Shown: piece by piece, positions 23,601 to 33,216 of the stretch
Position numbering within the stretch: the first letter of the stretch is position 1
How the letters are laid out: each line of letters begins with the position of its first letter
Assembly (NCBI GenBank): GCA_941918925.1
Contig: OW799236.1
Span: 67,980,465 to 68,044,464 of the forward strand
Direction of reading: 5' to 3'
Length of the DNA stretch: 64,000 nt
From: Phyto melanocephala
Lineage: Eukaryota; Arthropoda; Insecta; Diptera; Rhinophoridae
Notes under the pieces: generated by a model
What the model was told of the DNA's origin: nothing
What the model saw: only the letters and a program-made list of their open reading frames with translations
Databases searched by the model: none
Program-made: the position numbers and the translations under genes

Positions 23601-24755
23601 AACTTTGCCATTATTAATAACCACCTGTATAAACACACGGCTAGGGGCAGCAACGATGAAGACTGTACGCCATGGAAGCTATGCGTACCCACCCCCAAGA
23701 AGACACAGGTAATTAAAGAAAACCACGACCAGGCGGTAGGTGGGCACCTTGGCATACGGAAAACCTTGAATAAGATCGCCAGCCGCTATTTCTGGCCGAA
23801 TATGGCTCGAGACATAGGATATTATGTACGCAAATGCGAGTCCTGTCAGCGCTATAAGGCCAGTCAACAAGCACCCGCTGGGGAGATGCTCACACGTATA
23901 CCCGAAGAACCGTGGGCCACTATTTGTGCTGATTTTGTAGGGCCACTCCCCAGGACAAAACATGGAAACACCATGCTACTTGTATTCTTCGACAATTTCT
24001 CAAAATGGTGCGAATTGGTACCTATGCGGGCAGCTACAGCCGAGGGACTAGTACGAGCATTTCGGGAGCGTATAGTGGCTCGATACGGGGTACCCAAGAG
24101 AATCATTACGGACAATGGTCCACAATTTACTGCCCGCCCATTTCGAAATTTCTTGGAGGATATCGGAGTACGGCAACAATTTACTGCACCATACACACCC
24201 CAGGAAAACCCGACCGAAAGAGCTAACCGTACCATCAAGACAAGCATCGCTCAATTCTCTGGTCAACGCCATAATACCTGGGACGACGTAATACCGGAAA
24301 TCATGTTGGCCATTAACACCAGCACGACCGAATCCACGGGATATACCCCAGCATATCTCACCTAAGGACGAGAACCCCGGCTCCCAAAAGCTCTTTACGA
24401 CGAAGTCACCATTGGGACCGGTGCACGCAACCCATCACCCGACAGACGAGCTGAGGAACTAAAAGAGGTCTTTAGCATAGTGAGGAGAAACTTGAGGACC
24501 GCCTCGCAAAAACAACAACATCATTATAATCTGCGACGCCGTCAGTGGAAACCACAAATTGGAGATCAAGTGTTGGTTCGGCAGCACCCGCTGTCGAAAG
24601 CCGTCGATAATTTTGCGGCAAAACTCGCGCCGAAATACGGGGGACCCTACACGGTGGAAGAATTTGTGTCCCCAGTGATAGTAAAAATTAGTGACGAAAG
24701 AAAAGGCGACAAACGCTCCACACATATTAGCGAGATAAAGCCATATCACCAATAA
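20649..24755 (+). pseudogene. gag-pol: gag-pol polyprotein of LTR element 1, one premature stop
   Basis: One continuous frame of 1369 codons broken by a single TAA at 24363-24365, inside the integrase C-terminal region (after YTPAYLT). Residues 1-45 resemble a SAP-like DNA-binding fold. The capsid-like Gag region is about 140-295 (WGVHYDG ... LIQLADELE), with no CCHC knuckle before the protease motif IIDTGATRSFI (DTG at 360-362). The reverse transcriptase has LDLKDGYW and YLDD (687-690). RNase H has TDAS, EKECLA and TDH. Integrase has the HHCC finger (HDQAVGGHLG ... CESCQRY), then ADFVGP, TDNGPQF and the Glu of ENPTERANR. After the stop the frame continues with the KLAPKYGGPYTV tail. Gag and Pol are fused without a frameshift, unlike elements 2 and 3. 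The stop removes about 130 residues. Confidence 0.95.
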
Positions 24756-24828
24756 CACGATAATTCCATGTATGTATGTTTTTTTTGTATAATTCTATAT
24801 TGTTCCCGCTACTCAACATAACCTTACG

Positions 24829-26427
24829 ATGAGCCCCAACAAGAAGAGATTTGAAAGAACACGTGATAAATTCCGCCGAAGCATGGCCCGTGAACAGGCA
24901 AAACAAAAGCGAACCATATTCTTGGATGATGACGATGTTCCAAGTACCAGTAAAGGAAAGAGTGCCCGCTCGACCACCCATAAAGGTCAAGCTACTGCAG
25001 GATCTTCGACAAAATCGAAGAACAACCGCACCCCTAAACGTACGCCACACGATTTTTGTTATCAGATGTCACACCACCAGATGAATGCGAATAAGAAGAC
25101 ACTCGAAAAGGCTGTCCCATATGTCGAGCCAGTGGATGACATATTTCAACCAAACCCAATGCCCGACATCGAAATTATTGACTTAGACGGCTGGCCAACG
25201 CCTCCACATTTCACCAATATGACCACCACCATTAGTCCCGAAGACATCTTCGGGGATGATTGTCCTACACCACCCCGATGCCCGCAGACCCATGATCGAG
25301 AAGAGTCAACGGAGGAGGGCTACGACGACTGTCCGAGCCCACCACCATACGTAAACACGAATGTAACGAAGGACGCAGGCGACCAACCCAGTGATGAGTG
25401 CCCCACTCCGCCTAAATTTCCAGTGACAGATGAACCAGATGATCTTGATTATATTTTTGAGGACTGGGAGTCATTCGATGAGTCGGTACAAACCGAGTTA
25501 CGCCGCATGTTCTGTGGACCAAACGATCGTACTGTCGATGTTCGTTGCCCGACTCCGCCGTCTCCTCCGCCACCAAGTTCTCCCGAATCACTAGATTGGG
25601 AAAATGAGAATTTCCGGCCGCCCACACCTCCAAAACGAAAGGGGTTCGGTTCATGGGAGGTCAAAGATCGCCAATACCGCTACTTAGGCCTTCAGTGCTA
25701 TGAACGGGCCATGATTCTACGATTACTAGTGCCAACTAACAAACCCCAAAAGGAGATCGAATACCCTAGGCCGAAATCAAAAGAGAGCGAGAAACCGAAC
25801 ACGGTATCGACAGGTACGGCCATGTCCCCCGGACCCATAGCTGTAACAAAGGTGACCACCGCAAGAGACCTGAAGGTGCCGATCACTCCCGGCAGGGGAT
25901 GGCTTTATACGACCCCTGAACGACCGAATTCCATAACATCAGAATCCACCGCTCAGAAAACGCCTGTCACCTCACCGACCCCAGATACCGTAGCCGTACA
26001 AAAGGAAAATTCACCACCAGATTCTCCCGTCTCCGTGGCCACAGATATCACTCACATGTCACCAGCGGCATCCCGGATTTCAATATCATCTACATCACCA
26101 GATGCCCTATCGGTACACCCATCACCTTGGACCTCCCCCGTGTCATTATCCCGGTCACCAAGGGAATCCATTTTGTCCAGCATCCATGTCCCTACCCCTT
26201 TAGCACCGGAACACTGGACCGAAGAAGCCAACCATCCGGCGTCTGCCACAACCGTGGAAATTCCGTTGGCACAGGCACCCCAGGAAATACTGGATGCGAT
26301 AACAGCTCGAGATAGCTGTAGGGCCAGTCGTCAGCAGGTGCGATGGGTCAGCGATGTAGGGGGACAACGATATCGAGTCCTTATCGCGAGAAGTGGAAAG
26401 GTGCGTATCACTCAAAGCCAGCGTTAG
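24829..26427 (+). CDS. Third ORF of LTR element 1, CPTPP-repeat protein
   Basis: An intact 532-codon frame in the position env would occupy, 73 nt after pol and 39 nt before the 3' LTR. I recognise no family. It has no signal peptide or membrane segment, so it does not look like an envelope protein. Residues 1-30 are strongly basic (NKKRFERTRDKFRR), like a nuclear or nucleic-acid-binding tail. A degenerate repeat centred on D/E-C-P-T-P-P starts at residues 121, 144, 167 and 190 (exact 23-residue spacing), then 239 and 263. Acidic residues precede most copies, and one copy contains PPPY (171-174). A conserved-looking segment follows (WEVKDRQYRYLGLQCYERA, about 276-293), then a long Ser/Thr/Pro-rich region with many SP/TP sites, and a basic C-terminus (YRVLIARSGKVRITQSQR). 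It may be made from a spliced RNA. Confidence 0.85.
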   Translation: MSPNKKRFERTRDKFRRSMAREQAKQKRTIFLDDDDVPSTSKGKSARSTTHKGQATAGSSTKSKNNRTPKRTPHDFCYQMSHHQMNANKKTLEKAVPYVEPVDDIFQPNPMPDIEIIDLDGWPTPPHFTNMTTTISPEDIFGDDCPTPPRCPQTHDREESTEEGYDDCPSPPPYVNTNVTKDAGDQPSDECPTPPKFPVTDEPDDLDYIFEDWESFDESVQTELRRMFCGPNDRTVDVRCPTPPSPPPPSSPESLDWENENFRPPTPPKRKGFGSWEVKDRQYRYLGLQCYERAMILRLLVPTNKPQKEIEYPRPKSKESEKPNTVSTGTAMSPGPIAVTKVTTARDLKVPITPGRGWLYTTPERPNSITSESTAQKTPVTSPTPDTVAVQKENSPPDSPVSVATDITHMSPAASRISISSTSPDALSVHPSPWTSPVSLSRSPRESILSSIHVPTPLAPEHWTEEANHPASATTVEIPLAQAPQEILDAITARDSCRASRQQVRWVSDVGGQRYRVLIARSGKVRITQSQR

Positions 26428-26454
26428 GTACAGTACGAACGTCGCTACTCCCGC

Positions 26455-26466
26455 GAACGGGGGTAA
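26455..26466 (+). promoter_or_regulatory. Polypurine-type tract before the 3' LTR of element 1
   Basis: gaacgggggtaa immediately precedes the 3' LTR, in the usual position for second-strand priming. Confidence 0.65.
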
Positions 26467-27019
26467 TGTAACAGCAAAAGTCGTGCCACTCGTTTTTGGC
26501 TACACGGCAATTAGATATATATATATATATATTATTTTTTGATGTATGCATGTATATATGAATTATTATTGTTTAATTTTATTTTACTATCAGCTACACG
26601 CAAGTATTTCTTTTTTTTTATATTTATATAAGCAATTATACAAATCGATTGTTATGTTATTATTAACTATTGAAGTAATATTATAACTATTAATATTGTT
26701 TGGTTCGTAAAAATACATATATAACTTTTATTTTATGAATTGTTGTGAATCCTAAGGAAGGAAAATGAATTATTACTATAATTGTTATTACTATTGTTAT
26801 TATTATTTAAATTAACGGTCGACTCAGCCGTAATGCCACCAATACGTCAATAATGGAACCTGGCGAATACAAAATACAACCAGTAATGATGGGACAGCTG
26901 TTTGTGTTATGAAACACATGATCAACAACCACATGTGTGTGTATGGCCGCATCGTGTATTGATGAAATAACCAACCACACAACTATTAGTGTGTGTAAAT
27001 GTGTGTGCCCACACAAGAG

Positions 27020-27055
27020 TATAAAAGGGCGAACTTTGCAAGAAAATAGTTAGTT
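27020..27055 (+). promoter_or_regulatory. LTR promoter: TATA box and probable start
   Basis: tataaaag at 27020-27027, followed about 25-30 nt later by a tagttagttagtgagc segment that would serve as the start region. It lies only in the 3' LTR, because the 5' LTR copy has lost it. Confidence 0.6.
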
Positions 27056-27069
27056 AGTGAGCAGCCGGC

Positions 27070-27081
27070 CTGCAGGTAAGA
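27070..27081 (+). promoter_or_regulatory. Splice-donor-like site in the LTR transcript
   Basis: ctgcag/gtaagaa matches the 5' splice-site consensus closely, just downstream of the predicted start. It could supply a leader exon for a subgenomic RNA of the third ORF. No acceptor has been identified. Confidence 0.4.
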
Positions 27082-27510
27082 ACTAATTTGTTGCGGAGTT
27101 TTTAAATTCCCCAAATAAATTCTTAACTACTGGCAATAGTAGGTGCTAAAAAGTGTGGTTGCGGAGTTTTTAAATTCCCCTACATTTGTTTTAACATCTA
27201 CTCAGTGGTAGAGCATTCGCCGAATTCAGCACACCGGATTGCTAAGAAGACGTTTGCTGCGGAGTTTTTAAATTCCCCAAACGCTTCTTAGTAACCATCG
27301 GGTAGAGAGAACGCGTTTGGTGAGGAGTTTGTAAACTCCCCAAACGGTTCGCTCCACTAAGCTGACTACAGGATTGTAGGACCCGACCGTAGGGTGTGCT
27401 TAGAGGCTGTTGGACGCGGAGTTTTTAAATTCCCCCAAACAACCCCTGGCCACCACTGTGTGCTAAGAAACGACTGGAGAGGAGTTCTTAAATTCCCCAG
27501 ACGATTCTTG
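27077..27510 (+). repeat. Array of six co-varying hairpins
   Basis: Six copies of a 20-nt core (g-c/a-ggagtttttaaattcccc type) at 27093-27112, 27161-27180, 27259-27278, 27322-27341, 27416-27435 and 27479-27498. The core can fold on itself. The flanks differ between copies yet remain complementary: ctaagaag/cttcttag around copy 3, cgtttgg/ccaaacg around copy 4, gctaagaa/ttcttggc around copy 6. Copy 4 changes both core arms together (gttt/aaac). This is compensatory change and suggests conserved RNA structure in the transcribed part of the LTR. Confidence 0.8.
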
Positions 27511-27595
27511 GCATTTCGTTCGCCCCACGTTATTGGTGTAACTTTACGTCGTGAGTCGGTATCGTCGTCGTTGTAGTAATAGATAGACGGTATCT

Positions 27596-27601
27596 AATAA
27601 A
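27596..27601 (+). terminator. Polyadenylation signal of element 1
   Basis: AATAAA followed by a T-rich tract; the same site in the 5' LTR lies at 19500-19505. Confidence 0.6.
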
Positions 27602-27724
27602 GCTTTAATTTTTTTTTACAACTACTAATCCGTGTATTTTCTGGAATTCGAATTCTATTTGTTAACGACCCGGGACACCGCTGAGCCTACCCCAGCAACC
27701 GGCGAAAACGTGTCGTTACAACGG

Positions 27725-28084
27725 GTCGTAGTCTTGATAATTATTTCTGAGGAAAATGTACGAATTGATTTGAAACAAACTGGGATTATCAAAAGATAAC
27801 TACTTCGTTTTTTTCTGAATTATATAAATGAAAACTAGGCTGTCTAGGGTCGACATGGTTATCAAATAAAAGGGCACGATTAGAAGAATACAAACAATAA
27901 AAAAATTTAAAGTCCCTTATGGCCACCACTAAAAAATTAATTACAAAAGAGCCAATAAATATTGCTATCATATGAAAGAGCTTGACCACTAGAATATGTT
28001 AAAATATGAAAAAAAAAATCCGGGATTACGTCCCAAATAAAATGCCGAATAATTTTTTTTTTTTGACAATACAGTTATACCTAT
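27725..28084. other. AT-rich spacer, no gene seen
   Basis: No coding frame or repeat recognised. Confidence 0.5.
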
Positions 28085-28201
28085 ATTGCCGTATTCATAA
28101 AATTATTTAAGATTTGTTTAAAGCTTATTTGACAAATTTCTATACAACATCTATCATATAAGCCCTTAATAAACCTAAAATATTTTTTACGAATACGGCA
28201 G
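28085..28201. mobile_element. Palindromic MITE, about 117 bp
   Basis: attgccgtattcataaaatt at the left and the complement of ttttacgaatacggcagt at the right pair over about 45 bp with scattered mismatches, leaving a short centre. The whole unit would fold into a single hairpin. The flanks are at/ta-rich, so the target duplication is ambiguous. Confidence 0.6.
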
Positions 28202-28210
28202 TTAATATAT

Positions 28211-29013
28211 AAAACAAGTAAGAGCGCTATATTCGGCCGTGCCGAATCTTATATACCCTTCACAACGTGTAGTCATGCAATAACAGTAGTTTGTGTCACC
28301 ATTCATCCCATATGAAATACGTACATACATATAAAAACATACATATATAAAAACATCCCATTGTAAAATTATAAATTCACGTATGTATGTTAAAAAAACA
28401 AAAAAAAAATGTAAAAAAAAATTAAAAAAAAAAATTATTATATATAATATATATAAAACAGAAAAAAAATAAAAAAAATATTAAAAAAAAAAATAAAAAT
28501 AATAATATAAATAATATATTAAATAAAAAATAAAAAAAAATATTAAAAAAAAAAATTTTAAAAAATTAAAAAAAAAATTTTTTGGCTCAGCTGGGATTCG
28601 ATGCCACGTTTTCTCTAACCAGTATACACGTTTGTATGTATGTATGTTGTTGTTGTAATGTTGTGTTTTTGAAAAAAAATCGAGGTGGTCGTGGGTTTTT
28701 GCTCATATCTCAGTTGTTTATGTACCAATGTTTCTGATTTTCAATACTGATCTACTCCCGAATATTTATGATATTTTAATACCTCACCCAGGTCCAAGCG
28801 ATGTCGGGCGGCTTCAAAAAGTTGATTTCAACATACACACGGACAGACGGTCAGATGGTCAGACGGACAGACTGACAGAGCTTAATCGACTCCCCTATTC
28901 ATAAGCTTTCAGAAAATATACACTTTATGGGGTCGGAAATGAAAATTGTAGAAATTTCACACGGAATGACAAACCTATATATACCCTTTTTCACTGTGTG
29001 AAGGGTATAAAAA
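28211..29013 (+). mobile_element. Hairpin-ended short element, family B, copy B6
   Basis: Begins aacaagtaagagcgc with the attcggc-cgt-gccgaat hairpin and ends gtgtgaagggtataaaa. GTCY tract at 28840-28880. Internal blocks (aaacatcccattgtaaaatt, caggtccaagcgatgtcggg) differ from B1/B2/B4, and the left third matches B3, so it marks a second subfamily. Confidence 0.8.
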
Positions 29014-29548
29014 TATATTATATTACGATGTTCCATGTATAAAATTGAAAACTGGTTTTTTGATATTGGGATTTTCGGGTTATTCGAAAACCGGTTTACC
29101 TTATATCCCGTATATTTGATTACTCTAATTACTATCTTTTAAAATGTTAATATTTCACCCCCTAAATCGTTGAGTTGCCTAACATATTTTGTCATAACTT
29201 GAAAACGGGTTCTCCGATTTTAATAGCAGGGAGGTCACAAGATGCACCGCAAAATTCTGCTTAATTAATTAATTCTTATAACTATTTCGGAGTTATTCAA
29301 AATTTAATGGCGAAAAAAAATGTTTCCTGCAAAATTCGTCAAATTTTTTGCTTTCAAAATGCAATCAAAAATATTAAATTACCAAAAAGTTTAAATTTTT
29401 AAGATTTTTCCAAAAGCCACATTCCTTAGGAATAAAAGACGGTATAAATAGAAAAACTCAATTATTAAATGTTGATTTTAAAGGTTTAATCTCATTCTTG
29501 AAAGACTGTATGTATATGCATACATATGATTTACGGTCTAATTAAAAA

Positions 29549-29583
<35 letters not shown>

Positions 29584-30759
29584 TTATTTATTAAAACTTA
29601 TTAATTTTATCAATATCGTTAACAGAGTTATGAGAATTTACATATAGTATTACAACAATTAACATCTGATTAATTAAATAAAGAAACTACTAATATCACA
29701 GTTTAAAGGAAAAGTTGTTCATAAAAAACCTCGTATCAACTTAAAAGTCATAAGAGATTTTAGAACAATCACTGAAATGTGTCTTTTAAACAAAAGACCC
29801 TCAGTGGTTGTTCAGCAAATTTCTTATTATTTCAAAATTTGACCTTCTGCATTTTTCATTAAATGACAGCGTCAGTTCCCTTGTCAATGAATTAAACATT
29901 TAAAGACTTTTTTTTTTACTCCAAGATTAATTTCTGGTGGCCAGCTTCGTTGCTGTTCACTATTATGATAAACTCAAAAACGCTTGTTTATAAGGTAATT
30001 TTTAAATACAAGTATTCAATCAATTTTTTTAAAAATTTTTAGTTTATATGTATGTACTACTATGTAAATGTTTTTTTTATTGTTAGGAGATTATTTTGGA
30101 TTTAAATAAATTTTCATAAAATTCATAAAATCAACAAGTGGACGTAATTTAATTGCCACCACTGCCATAAAATTTCTACAAATTAATTGACAAAAAAGCA
30201 AAAATCATCTCAGCAATAAACGTTTTATTTGTTAAACATTTACACCAACAAAATTATTAAACTCCAAAAGTATAGGTCAAAAGAACGTTAGCAATAATTG
30301 TGCTAGTGGCTGAGCACAACATTTTTACAAATTAACACATGCTGTAACACTAAGCGGTAAATTCTTAAATAACTAATGATATTTAAAAAGCTGAAGAAAC
30401 TCCTTTAAAGCTAACCAAATTCCGAAGAAAAATTACATTGTTAACTTGAATAAATTGTGAAAAAACCCAAAAAAATAAGAAAATGTAAGAGTTAAAAAAA
30501 AAACATATTATTGTAAGCGGCTGCAGAATTGTCCACGGCAAAAAGAAATTCTAACAACAACATCATCAATTCATCAAATTAAGCAACCCAAAAATTTCTA
30601 TAAAAGTGTAAAAATTTTGTAAATATAATGTAAATTTTATTATACTAAAATTAAATTTCAAATTGTGTGTGAAAATGTTTCAATAATTTGCTAAAAGTTT
30701 TCTTGTTTTACTTAACCTAAATAACAAAATATTGCAAATCTAAAAATTACAACAACAAT
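29014..30759. other. AT-rich spacer with a poly-T run and a hairpin
   Basis: No gene. It holds a T homopolymer of about 29 at 29553-29581 and the imperfect hairpin at 29749-29829. Other stretches are low-complexity A/T sequence. Confidence 0.5.
29749..29829. repeat. Imperfect 80-nt hairpin
   Basis: cataagagattttagaacaa with tcactga on the left pairs with tcagtggttgttcagcaaat and ttcttat on the right. The stem is about 27 bp with a few mismatches around a loop of about 25 nt. It could be a tiny MITE or a precursor-like hairpin. Confidence 0.5.
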
Positions 30760-30997
30760 AAACCTTGTCTATAAGAAAGATTCTGGCAAAACTTGAGTCC
30801 CCTAGCTTTTTCGGTGCGACCTCTATCGTGCTTTAAACAGACGGACAGACGGACGGACATAGCTAGAACGTCATAAAATCAAACTCCGATTCAGAATATA
30901 GATACTTTATGGGGTCTAAAATGAATATTTTGATGTGCTACAAACGGAATGGCAAAATGAATATACCCCCACCATTTTTTTGGTGGCGGGTATAAAA
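30760..30997 (+). mobile_element. Hairpin-ended short element, family A, copy A3 (5'-truncated)
   Basis: Only the right-hand part is present. It runs from aaccttgtctataagaaaga through the GTCY tract (cagacggacagacggacgg) and tactttatggggtctaaaat to ggtggcgggtataaaa. Confidence 0.75.
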
Positions 30998-32626
30998 AGT
31001 GCCTGATGAGAAAAAATAGAAAAAAAAGGAACAAATTTTTAAAAATCGTCAAAAATAATGGCGCAAACTGCGCAAAGTTTTTTTGTTTCTAAAATTAGAG
31101 ATTCCAAGTTTTATTGTGGTATCAAACATAATTCGTAGAAATGCTAACCATACTTTTAAAAATCTCTTCTTCTTCTTTTTTTGCAAAAAAAAGTGTATAA
31201 TTTTTTCTGTTTTTTAGCTTTTGAACGAATTGTTTCAACATGAATATTTAACATATTTAAAATTTGTTTTCCTTTTTAAATAACTTTTGATTAAATCTTT
31301 CAGCAAAAAAAAATCATTGTTAAACCTTTATTCGTTTAGCCGCAAAAAAATATCAAACAAACATCCAGAAACCGAAAAAAAACATTTAAATCTAACATAA
31401 TTTTCTTCACTTTTCTGACTTTAGCAGGGACTCAGAGGCACAAATAGCAACTAAAAGTCTTCAAAACTAACAATATAATGTAAAATATTGTTGTCTGTCG
31501 AGCTGCGTACTTAGTTTTTAAGATTTCTTAAAATTCAGTTTGTCTTTTTGGCCAGCTTTTCAGGCCAAATACTCCTCTGTGGATCAGTCTATTTTATTTT
31601 ATTTTATTTTCACCAATAAAATAATTAAAAATATATCGACTTAAAAAATTAACAATAAAAATTTCTAAACTGTTACAATATTACACTTATTTATAGCAAT
31701 TTGTAAATTAGCTCAGTTTATATTCTATGCCATTGATGAGCCTGCTTTTAAATAAATAAAAAATTATTAATCTGATCCTTCACGCGCAAACTTTAGGGCG
31801 TAATTATGTACCTTTTTATGCTCATGTTGATTATTTGAAACGAAAAGTTTTTGCTGTTTAAAAGTTATAATGTATAAAATTTCTGTTTGTAAATACTTGC
31901 GATGATTTACTTTTACAAAACAGATAAACCCTAAAAGTAAAGTAATCATTGTGAAAGGAGAACATAAGGAAAAGAGCAAAACTTGAAAATGTATCCTTAT
32001 TTTTCATCGCATAACAAATGACCCTTGTAAAATGATCTGTATTTTGATATGAAGATAAAAAGTGTTAAATTATTTTTTTTAGAAATAGAAAGTACTTCAA
32101 ACAAGCACAATTATTACTAAAAAATAAAACAGAAAAGTAAGAAAAAATTAGTGTGAGAAGAAAAAGTTTAAAAAAAGAAAAAATAAATATAAAAAGACAA
32201 ATAATAATTTTCAAACATCTCAACTAAAACCAGTTTAGTATAAAGTAATATAAGAAAAAGTTAAAAATAATGCTGCGAAAAGAAAAATAAATGGCCATAT
32301 AAAAAAAAAACAAACCTTTGGAATTAAATTTCTTAACTTTCATTTATTCACTAATTCATATTGCCTTATTTCGCTATTATTTCATTCCCTTGCTGGTCTT
32401 AGTTTTCTTTATATTTATTTCTGCATCCTTTCGCTTAGTTTCTTCAGATGATTTTACTGGTGTTTTTGTTATATTCTTTGGTTTAACGTGCCCATAAAAC
32501 ATTTATGTAAATTATTTTATGTTCATGGCAAAAGTGTGCCTTTAAGCCAAACAATGGCTTAACAGCAGCTACGAAAGTTTTTGTGAAGTTTAAATGCTAG
32601 ACACTTTTACACAGCGAGACAGACAC

Positions 32627-32627
<1 letters not shown>
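30998..32627. other. AT-rich spacer, no gene seen
   Basis: A 70-codon minus-strand frame at 31767-31979 has no recognisable domain. Nothing else supported. Confidence 0.5.
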
Positions 32628-32657
<30 letters not shown>

Positions 32658-32722
32658 CATACATACATACATACATACATACATACATACATACATACAT
32701 ACATACATACATACATACATAC
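32628..32722 (+). repeat. (CATA)n microsatellite, about 23 units
   Basis: Uninterrupted acat/cata repeat of about 95 bp. A minus-strand frame across it reads as repeating MYVC and is not a gene. Confidence 0.95.
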
Positions 32723-33216
32723 TTTTGTTCAGGATATACAAATTATATGCTTTAATATAGCAACCAACAAGGACAATAACCAACCGATTTCGTGATTTTA
32801 ATTTCATTTATCTTGTCTCTTTTTGTTGCAAAGGCAAAATGAAACCGGCTGTTGACAAAGTCCGATCGTAGAATAACCTACAAAGCAAAATAATCTATTT
32901 ATTGATTTAGTTTTAAGATATTTCTTGAAATATTTTTAACTTCTGATTTTGCTCAATTTAAATTTATATTAAAAAAAATTAATATTCTTCACAAAAGTTA
33001 TTTGTACAAAAATTTTTTTGTAAAACTAAAATTTTTAAAATTAAATTAAATTTTAGACGAACTTTTCAATGTTTTTTAAAGACAATATTTATTTCTTTAT
33101 TAATTTTAATTTTTAATAATAAAAACTTGTTGAAAAAAAATTTCATTTTATTTAAAATTTTTTTTAGAGATATATGTAAATATTTTGAAGAAAATATTTT
33201 AATATTGAACAGCTTT
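32723..33216. other. AT-rich spacer, no gene seen
   Basis: No coding frame recognised. Confidence 0.5.

Larger units (their letters stand above)
19257..27720 (+). mobile_element. LTR retrotransposon 1 (Ty3/gypsy, tRNA-Lys primed)
   Basis: An 8.46-kb element bounded by TGTAAC...GTTACA LTRs and a 4-bp target duplication, acgg (19253-19256 and 27721-27724). The order is 5' LTR, primer site, leader with a nested hAT MITE, fused gag-pol, a third ORF, purine tract, 3' LTR. The shared 369 bp of the two LTRs are identical by eye, so insertion is very recent. This copy is nevertheless disabled: pol has a stop and the 5' LTR lacks the promoter segment. The coding region is clearly richer in G+C than the surroundings. 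A 4-bp duplication, lysine primer and third ORF recall Osvaldo-type elements, but I cannot confirm the lineage. Confidence 0.95.
26467..27720 (+). repeat. 3' LTR of element 1, full length
   Basis: 1254 bp. It contains an (at)n stretch, a segment absent from the 5' LTR (26651-27535), a TATA box at 27020-27027, a splice donor-like site at 27076, a six-hairpin array (27077-27510) and AATAAA at 27596-27601. Confidence 0.95.

Noticed and set aside
24829..26427. Third ORF of element 1 as an envelope gene
   Set aside because: No signal peptide, membrane span or cleavage site; composition is proline-rich and charged.
27083..27500. CRISPR-like array in the 3' LTR of element 1
   Set aside because: The repeats are unevenly spaced hairpins in a eukaryotic LTR, the spacers are complementary flanks, and there are no cas genes.
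32607..32807. 66-codon frame with repeated MYVC units
   Set aside because: It is the (CATA)n microsatellite read as protein; no coding evidence.
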